Assembly: GCA_900540785.1 (NCBI GenBank)
Contig: UQHF01000038.1
Location: forward strand, 1 to 35,235
Direction of reading: 5' to 3'
DNA length: 35,235 nt
Source: an uncultured Blautia sp.
Lineage (GTDB): Bacteria > Bacillota > Clostridia > Lachnospirales > Lachnospiraceae
Part shown: piece after piece, positions 30,089-35,235 of the stretch
How positions within the stretch are numbered: the first letter of the stretch is position 1
How the letters are laid out: every line of letters starts with the position of its first letter
Notes under the pieces: generated by a model
The model's input: the letters and a program-made list of their open reading frames with translations, nothing else
Databases searched by the model: none
What the model was told of the DNA's origin: nothing
Made by a program: the position numbers and the translations under genes

Positions 30089-31833
30089 TAAAAAAACGAC
30101 TGATTCAATTATTGTCACATGCAAAAAAACATATCGTTTTTCAGGTAGTATGGAAATGGCTGTCTCTTTTGTGCCAGATCATTATGGTGGGGACGGTTTC
30201 TTTTCTTTTACAAAAAACTCTGAAAGGAGAACTCCTGGCAAAGGATATAGTTCTGGGAGGCGCGGTAGTTCTGGCAGCAATGTTGTTTCGTTTCTTTTCT
30301 GACAGACAGGCTTCGTTTTCTTCTTACAGAGCGAGTGTAGATGTGAAAGGAATTTTAAGAGAAAAGATTTATGAGAAGCTGTTAAAATTAGGGGCTTCCT
30401 ACAGAGAAAATGTGGCAACCTCTGAGGTTGTGCAGATGGCAGCAGAGGGGGTAGAGCAGCTTGAGATTTACTTTGGAAAGTATTTGTCGCAGTTTTTCTA
30501 CAGTCTGCTGGCTCCTCTTACATTATTTTTTGTTCTGTCTTTTATAAATATAAAGGCAAGTGCTGTTCTTTTGATCTGCGTGCCCCTGATTCCTGTTTCA
30601 ATTATTGCTGTACAGAAACTGGCAAAAAAACTTTTGAATAGATACTGGGGAATTTATACAGAGCTGGGTGATTCATTTCTTGAAAATCTTCAGGGGCTCA
30701 CTACTTTGAAAATTTACCAGGCAGATGCACAAAAGGCAGAGGAAATGGACCGGGAATCTCAGCGTTTCCGCCAGATTACAATGAAGGTCCTTATGATGCA
30801 GTTAAATTCTACAAGTGTAATGGATGTGATCGCATATGGAGGGGCTGCTGCAGGTATGATCGTGGCAATTTCTGAGTTTGGAAGAGGAAATGTAACGTTT
30901 GGGGGAGCGGTTATGATCATTTTGCTGGCATCGGAATTTTTTATTCCGCTTCGTCTTCTCGGGTCTTTTTTTCATATTGCAATGAATGGAATGGCGGCAA
31001 GTGATAAAATTTTTGCTCTTCTGGATTTGCCGGAAGAGGAAGGGGAAAAGAAGCATCTCACGGAGGGAAAGATTTCCATTTCGCTTCGAAATGTACAGTT
31101 CTCCTATGAAGAGAAAAGAAAAATTCTCAAAAATATATCAATGGATTTACCGGCGGGAAGTTTTCTTTCGGTTGCAGGCGTATCCGGATGTGGAAAAAGT
31201 ACCATTGCGGGAATTTTGATGGGAAGAAATAAAAATTATAAAGGCAGTATTAAAATCCAGGAACAGGAACTTTGTGATATTTCAGAAAAAAGTCTGATGG
31301 AGCATATTACATTTGTAAGTCACAACAGCTATCTGTTTAAAGGTACAGTCCGTGAGAATTTAAAAATGGGAAAAAAAGATGCGTCAGAGAAAGAGATGGA
31401 AGAAGTATTAAAACAGGTAAATCTTTATGGATTTATAAAGGCTCAAAAAGGACTGGATACGCCTGTGATGGAACGTGGCAGCAATTTTTCAGGAGGACAG
31501 AGGCAACGACTTGCGATGGCAAGGGCTCTTTTACATGATACACCGGTATATATTTTCGATGAAGCGACTTCGAATATTGATATGGAAAGTGAAGAAATGA
31601 TCATGAAAGTGATCCGTATGCTTTCTAAAACAAAAACAGTGCTTCTTATTTCTCACAGGCTGGCAAATGTAATGGACAGCGACAGGATTTATATGCTGGA
31701 AAAAGGAGAAATTGTTCAGTCAGGAACACATGAAGAGCTGATAAAAGAGGAAGGAGCATACAAAAAACTTTTCTGCAGTCAAAAAGAACTGGAATCTTAT
31801 AGCAGAGAAAGGAGAAAGGTGGTGGCAGAATGA
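30085..31833 (+). CDS. CydD-like ABC exporter subunit (ATPase plus membrane domain)
   Basis: A 582-residue half-transporter. Residues about 1-320 form six membrane helices, and residues about 345-575 the nucleotide-binding domain with Walker A GVSGCGKST, signature FSGGQRQRLAMA, Walker B VYIFDEATS and H-loop ISHRL, all intact. I start it at ATG 30085, which overlaps the DUF454 stop; earlier in-frame ATGs lie inside that gene. It pairs with the following gene as a heterodimer. CydDC-type exporters move reduced thiols or heme-linked substrates, and other members export peptides or drugs. No cytochrome bd genes are visible, so the cargo is open. Confidence 0.88.
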   Translation: MIKKRLIQLLSHAKKHIVFQVVWKWLSLLCQIIMVGTVSFLLQKTLKGELLAKDIVLGGAVVLAAMLFRFFSDRQASFSSYRASVDVKGILREKIYEKLLKLGASYRENVATSEVVQMAAEGVEQLEIYFGKYLSQFFYSLLAPLTLFFVLSFINIKASAVLLICVPLIPVSIIAVQKLAKKLLNRYWGIYTELGDSFLENLQGLTTLKIYQADAQKAEEMDRESQRFRQITMKVLMMQLNSTSVMDVIAYGGAAAGMIVAISEFGRGNVTFGGAVMIILLASEFFIPLRLLGSFFHIAMNGMAASDKIFALLDLPEEEGEKKHLTEGKISISLRNVQFSYEEKRKILKNISMDLPAGSFLSVAGVSGCGKSTIAGILMGRNKNYKGSIKIQEQELCDISEKSLMEHITFVSHNSYLFKGTVRENLKMGKKDASEKEMEEVLKQVNLYGFIKAQKGLDTPVMERGSNFSGGQRQRLAMARALLHDTPVYIFDEATSNIDMESEEMIMKVIRMLSKTKTVLLISHRLANVMDSDRIYMLEKGEIVQSGTHEELIKEEGAYKKLFCSQKELESYSRERRKVVAE

Positions 31834-33500
31834 GAGAATCGAAGAAGAGAAGAAAAGGGATTGTGATCATGAGACAGCTTACAGGGCTTGTAAAACCGCT
31901 GATACCGGTAATGTGCGCTGCTGTTTTTCTTGGAGTCCTTGGATATTTATGTGCTATTTTTTTAACAGTAATTGCCGGATATGAGCTTCTGGGGCGTATC
32001 TTTGAAGGGGATTTTTATTCGGTTGGAAATGTGGCTGTTATTCTGTTGATTTTAGCTGTTTTACGCGGGATTTTTCATTATGGAGAGCAGTACTGTAATC
32101 ATTTTATTGCATTTAAACTTCTGGCTGTTATCCGTCACAAGGTGTTTGCAGCTCTTCGAAAGCTTTGTCCTGCAAAACTGGAAGGAAGGGAAAGAGGAAA
32201 TTTAATTTCTATTATTACCTCAGATATTGAACTTTTGGAGGTTTTTTATGCACATACGATTTCGCCGATCGCGATTGCAGTTTTCACATCTGCGATTATG
32301 GTTATTTTCATCAGTAAACAATATCTGCCGGCAGGGATGATAGCATTAGTGGCATATGTGGTAATTGGTGTAGTGCTTCCGCTTTTCAACGGGAAAGCCG
32401 GAGCAGATGACGGTATGGAGTTTCGGGATTCTTTTGGTCAGTTAAACAGTTTTATTCTGGATTCTCTTCGGGGATTAGACGAAACCATTCAGTTTCACCA
32501 GGGAAAAGAACGGATGGAAAAAATGAAAAAGAAGTCGTATGAGCTGGGAGAAATGCAGAAAAAACTGAATCGTCATGAAGCTGTTCAAAGTTCTTTGACT
32601 AATTTTTTTATTTTGCTGTTTTCTTTTGGAATGTTGTTTTTTATGCTCTGGAATTATGAGAATGGCAATGTGACGTATCAGGAATTAATTCTTTCTGTTA
32701 CAGCCATGATGGGGTCTTTTGGTCCGGTAGTGGCTCTTGCCAATCTGTCTAATAATCTGAATCAGACGCTTGCAAGTGGAGAAAGGGTTCTTTCTCTTTT
32801 AGAAGAAACGCCTCAGGTAAAGGAAACAGAGGGAAAAGAAGCGACTGTGTTTAAAGAGGCAAAAGCAGAAGGTGTGAGTTTTTCTTATGAGGAAGAAGAA
32901 ATCTTAAAGGATTATACCATATCTTTCCCAAAAGGAAAGGTTGTAGGCATTCACGGAGCGAGCGGCTCCGGAAAGTCCACACTTTTAAGGCTTCTTATGC
33001 GTTTCTGGGACGTAGAGCAGGGAAGCATTTCCATTTCGGGAAAGAATATAAAAGAAGTAAACACACAGGATTTAAGAAATATGGAATCCTATGTAACACA
33101 GGAAACGTATCTTTTCCATGATTCTCTTGCGAATAATATTGCAGTGGGAAAGCCGGGTGCGTCTTTGGAAGAAATTCAGGAAGCTGCAAAGAAGGCGTCT
33201 GTTCATGATTTCATTATGAGTCTGCCAAAAGGTTATGATACAAAAACAGGAGAGCTCGGCGATACTTTGTCAGGCGGGGAGAAACAGAGAATTGGAATCG
33301 CAAGAGCTTTTCTTCATGATGCTCCCTTCCTTCTTTTAGATGAGCCCACAAGCAATCTGGATTCTCTGAATGAGGGCATGATTTTGAAAGCGCTAAAGGA
33401 ATCACGGGAAGATAAGACGATCGTCCTTGTATCTCACAGAGAATCAACAATGAATCTCGCTGATGTAGTATATGAAATGGAAAACGGAAGAATTTCGTGA
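31830..33500 (+). CDS. CydC-like ABC exporter subunit (ATPase plus membrane domain)
   Basis: A 556-residue half-transporter, partner of the gene upstream (ATGA overlap). Six membrane helices lie in residues about 15-290. The nucleotide-binding domain has GASGSGKST, LSGGEKQRIGIA, FLLLDEPTSNLD and an H-loop SHRES, all intact. The start is either ATG 31830, with AAGGTGG 7 bases before it, or ATG 31869, with AAAGGGA 8 bases before it; the second removes a Lys/Arg-rich leader of 13 residues. I keep the first because it overlaps the previous stop. A terminator follows directly. Confidence 0.87.
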   Translation: MRESKKRRKGIVIMRQLTGLVKPLIPVMCAAVFLGVLGYLCAIFLTVIAGYELLGRIFEGDFYSVGNVAVILLILAVLRGIFHYGEQYCNHFIAFKLLAVIRHKVFAALRKLCPAKLEGRERGNLISIITSDIELLEVFYAHTISPIAIAVFTSAIMVIFISKQYLPAGMIALVAYVVIGVVLPLFNGKAGADDGMEFRDSFGQLNSFILDSLRGLDETIQFHQGKERMEKMKKKSYELGEMQKKLNRHEAVQSSLTNFFILLFSFGMLFFMLWNYENGNVTYQELILSVTAMMGSFGPVVALANLSNNLNQTLASGERVLSLLEETPQVKETEGKEATVFKEAKAEGVSFSYEEEEILKDYTISFPKGKVVGIHGASGSGKSTLLRLLMRFWDVEQGSISISGKNIKEVNTQDLRNMESYVTQETYLFHDSLANNIAVGKPGASLEEIQEAAKKASVHDFIMSLPKGYDTKTGELGDTLSGGEKQRIGIARAFLHDAPFLLLDEPTSNLDSLNEGMILKALKESREDKTIVLVSHRESTMNLADVVYEMENGRIS

Positions 33501-33504
33501 GAAT

Positions 33505-33537
33505 TACCCTGGTAAGAAATTGCCAGGGTATATTTTT
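33505..33537 (+). terminator. Terminator of the ABC exporter operon
   Basis: TACCCTGG (33505-33512) pairs with CCAGGGTA (33523-33530), followed by TATTTTTGG. It begins 5 bp after the stop codon. Confidence 0.8.
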
Positions 33538-33579
33538 GGCAAATATTCATATAAAACAGATGATTTTCCAAAAAATAAA

Positions 33580-33588
33580 TGGTATAAT
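33580..33588 (+). promoter_or_regulatory. Extended -10 promoter for the DUF4304 unit
   Basis: TGgTATAAT at 33580-33588 is an extended -10 element 30 bp before the start codon; the -35 region is weak. Confidence 0.6.
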
Positions 33589-33617
33589 AAATTAATTATC
33601 AGAAGGTGGAAAGGGAA

Positions 33618-34382
33618 ATGGAAGAGCGAAGGGAAGAATGGAAACAGAAATTAAGAGATGCAGGATTTTTGGAAGGAACTATTCATACATGCCATTTTTA
33701 TAAAGAGCTTACAGAGAAAACAGCCTTTTGTCTAAATCTTAAATTCCATGAAAATTATACTGGAATTGTATATGGGATTTTTTCTACAGCAATATTCTGT
33801 AATGAAGAGGAGAAAAAGTGGCTTTATAAGTGGGGCCGTGATGATGAGGACTGTAATTTGCGGTATTATCTGGAGATAAAAGAAAAGGAAGATGAGAAAA
33901 AAGCGGAAACTGCCATATCTGCGTTATATTGGAAGTTCAGGCAGACAGATAAAGAGGAGGTGCTGCGATTTGTAAAACAAAGAAGAAAAGAATTTTTGAA
34001 CGTAATAACCGGAATATTGAAGCCATTGGGATATAAGAAAAAGGGGAATAGATGGTATAAAGAAACAAAAGATAAAATAGTTGTTTATTTTTGGGCAGAT
34101 AAAAATCCATACTGTGATCTTTATTATCTGGAGGCAGGAGCGTATCCTTTGGGCATGGAAGACAGAGTTTTGTTAAACGGGGGAAGAATCGAAAATGTTT
34201 TGGAAGGAAAATTTGACTGGGAAAATAATGCCACAGCAAAGGAATCGTATGACTGGCAGTTACAGTCAAAAGAAAGGTTGGTAAATATGGTAGAAACCGC
34301 ATTAAATAAATACCTTCTTCCTGTTGAAGAAAAGGGGTGGGAACAGTTAAAAGAAATGAATCTGTGGTTTAGAGGAGACTGA
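33618..34382 (+). CDS. Uncharacterised protein with DUF4304-like C-terminal half
   Basis: A 254-residue protein without signal peptide or membrane segment. Residues about 1-115 are a charged domain that I do not recognise (WLYKWGRDDEDCNLRYYLEI). Residues about 120-245 resemble DUF4304: FLNVITGILKPLGYKKKGNRWY, then IVVYFWADKNPYCDLYYLEAGAY. DUF4304 proteins are scattered and often found near toxin-immunity or accessory loci; no function is established. I use the ATG at 33618 with AAGGTGG 8 bases upstream; a GTG at 33606 is in frame but overlaps that ribosome binding site. The next gene begins 17 bp after the stop, so the two are probably co-transcribed. Confidence 0.7.
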   Translation: MEERREEWKQKLRDAGFLEGTIHTCHFYKELTEKTAFCLNLKFHENYTGIVYGIFSTAIFCNEEEKKWLYKWGRDDEDCNLRYYLEIKEKEDEKKAETAISALYWKFRQTDKEEVLRFVKQRRKEFLNVITGILKPLGYKKKGNRWYKETKDKIVVYFWADKNPYCDLYYLEAGAYPLGMEDRVLLNGGRIENVLEGKFDWENNATAKESYDWQLQSKERLVNMVETALNKYLLPVEEKGWEQLKEMNLWFRGD

Positions 34383-34399
34383 AAGGAGAAAGAAGAATC

Positions 34400-35146
34400 A
34401 TGAATGCAGATCATAATGAAAACCTGACAGAAGAGGAGAAACAGAATATAAAAAAATCAAAGAAAATGTTTCTCATTGCTATAGTTGTGGGGGTATTGGG
34501 TTTTGTGGCCTTAATAGCAGCCTGTTCGGCAAAGGGATTGCCGGAATGGGTTCAGTGGGGAGGTATAATTTTTATGCTGCTTTGCAGTATCTGTGCGATT
34601 TGGCTGATATATAAGTCGGCGCCTGAGCTGATAGGATATGAAGCAGTAAAAGAATGGGAAAAGAATGAGAAAAGAGCGCTTTTCCAGATGTCTGGCATGG
34701 GCAGAGGAGAGGTGGAGAAAAGCCTTGAGAGCAGGAAATTTACAAAAATAGAGGGAGAGTATTATTGGAAGAAAAAATTTTATTTTTCGAAAGACTTTAT
34801 ACATTATTATGTGAGATGTGTAACGTGTACAGATGTGGAGGAGACAATAGAAAGAGAAATTGAGTATTTTAATTCCCGGGAACGGAAGGGAAGAAATTTA
34901 TGTCTGATACTTCTTCTTTATTTAAAAGACGCCGATAAAGATGTATGGGAAACGATTAAACAGACTGGAATTTCTTACCTGGTAGATGAATCGGTTATGC
35001 CGGCTGAGACTTCTGCTACGATTGTTCCCGTAGGAGTAGATATAGTTACAGGAACCGCGCGTTTTCTTGATGTGGGAAAAGGAATTCACATTTCTTTATA
35101 TGCACATGGATGTAAAATTTTAAAAGAGCTTTCTGAAAACAGATAA
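34400..35146 (+). CDS. Uncharacterised two-TM membrane protein with cytoplasmic domain
   Basis: A 248-residue protein. A charged N-terminus (about residues 1-22, rich in Glu and Lys) is followed by two hydrophobic segments (about 23-45 and 53-72), then a soluble part of about 175 residues, probably cytoplasmic by charge, with alternating beta and alpha character (FYFSKDFIHYYVRCVTC, NLCLILLLYLKDADKD, TIVPVGVDIVTG). I do not recognise the family. AAAGGAG lies about 12 bases before the ATG. It follows the DUF4304-like gene and ends at a strong terminator. Membrane anchoring next to a soluble partner could mean an immunity or signalling pair, but nothing in the sequence proves this. Confidence 0.7.
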   Translation: MNADHNENLTEEEKQNIKKSKKMFLIAIVVGVLGFVALIAACSAKGLPEWVQWGGIIFMLLCSICAIWLIYKSAPELIGYEAVKEWEKNEKRALFQMSGMGRGEVEKSLESRKFTKIEGEYYWKKKFYFSKDFIHYYVRCVTCTDVEETIEREIEYFNSRERKGRNLCLILLLYLKDADKDVWETIKQTGISYLVDESVMPAETSATIVPVGVDIVTGTARFLDVGKGIHISLYAHGCKILKELSENR

Positions 35147-35176
35147 AAACAGGGGAGGAAAATCTCCCCTGTTTTA
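35146..35176 (+). terminator. Strong intrinsic terminator
   Basis: AAAACAGGGGAG (35146-35157) and CTCCCCTGTTTT (35164-35175) form a perfect 12-bp stem with a 6-nt loop; the stem base supplies a T run. It closes the DUF4304 unit. The putative intron begins 5-6 bp after it. Confidence 0.92.
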
Positions 35177-35180
35177 TATT

Positions 35181-35235
35181 GTGCGCCTAGCGGCGCACGT
35201 TTCTAACGGGTTAAAGTCCCGAATCCGCCCGGTAG
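35181..35235 (+). mobile_element. Probable 5' end of a group II intron, cut by the window edge
   Basis: The sequence changes abruptly after the terminator. It starts GTGCGCC, matching the GUGYG 5' end of group II introns, with a perfect 7-bp hairpin GTGCGCC-TAGC-GGCGCAC at 35181-35198. Then comes CGGGTTAAAGTCCCG (35207-35221), a stem-loop resembling the (GGGTxAAAGTCCC)-type element in the 5' part of domain I of bacterial group II introns. Insertion just behind an intrinsic terminator is the known preference of class C introns. The reverse transcriptase and domains V/VI are outside the window, so this is inferred. Confidence 0.6.

Noticed and set aside
35200..35225. T-arm-like sequence (GGGTTAAAGTCCC) as part of a tRNA
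   Set aside because: There is no acceptor stem, D arm or anticodon arm at proper distance upstream, and no CCA-like 3' end. A group II intron stem-loop explains it better.

Overview
The window looks like a chromosomal segment from an anaerobic gut Firmicute, most likely Lachnospiraceae. The reasons are strong AGGAGG-type ribosome binding sites, sigma-A promoters of TTGACA-17-TATACT form, ATP-type PEP carboxykinase, LarB/LarC, a DUF2975 plus Cro/CI pair and a BMP-type nucleoside importer. No rRNA, complete tRNA or CRISPR array was found. The genus cannot be fixed from this sequence alone.

Layout. (1) 1-4161 is a visibly AT-rich block of small accessory genes. It opens with five contiguous 20-bp repeats resembling an IS21-type transposase-binding end. 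Then come a DUF2975/XRE pair, a MazG-like pyrophosphohydrolase, a short pyrophosphatase-like protein, a PepE-like S51 peptidase and a DUF1016 (YhcG) PDDEXK nuclease-like protein. The block ends 29 bp before uvrB. (2) 4191-10073 is uvrB followed by five tightly coupled genes: a PLP enzyme of the D-cysteine desulfhydrase fold, a polyprenyl-phosphate-type GT2 glycosyltransferase with two C-terminal membrane segments, an ATP-grasp ligase and two half-size EamA/DMT membrane proteins. The combination resembles ArnC/ArnE/ArnF logic with an added ligase and amino-acid enzyme. I think it is the best candidate here for an undescribed system: a lipid-linked amino-acyl-sugar type envelope modification. 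(3) 10207-24364 is a nucleoside salvage region. It holds two MTA/SAH-deaminase-like amidohydrolases, a flavodoxin-fold reductase, uridine phosphorylase, a Crp/Fnr regulator, a pair of YdcZ/DUF606 transporters, an ADP-ribosylglycohydrolase-like protein in an operon with a BMP-family nucleoside ABC importer, a PfkB kinase and DeoD. The divergent control region at 14927-15139 carries two matching TTCTAT-N6-ATAGA(A/T) palindromes.

(4) 24498-27749 carries larB-larC (nickel-pincer cofactor synthesis, without larA or larE nearby) and rlmD, converging on pckA at 27822-29426 across a shared bidirectional terminator. (5) 29696-33500 is a DUF454 (YbaN) protein plus a CydDC-like heterodimeric ABC exporter, behind a near-consensus promoter whose start region contains an inverted, repeat-rich operator-like element. 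(6) 33618-35146 is a two-gene unit of unknown function (DUF4304-like protein and a two-TM membrane protein), closed by a strong terminator. Immediately after it, at 35181, the sequence looks like the 5' end of a group II intron that continues beyond the window.

How the parts work together. In region 3, imported nucleosides would be split by Udp and DeoD, possibly also by the ADP-ribosylglycohydrolase-like protein. The amidohydrolases would deaminate adenosine-type compounds and the PfkB kinase would phosphorylate the nucleoside or sugar. Region 2 would build and flip a lipid-linked modified sugar. All functions are read from motifs and family knowledge; no database search was run.
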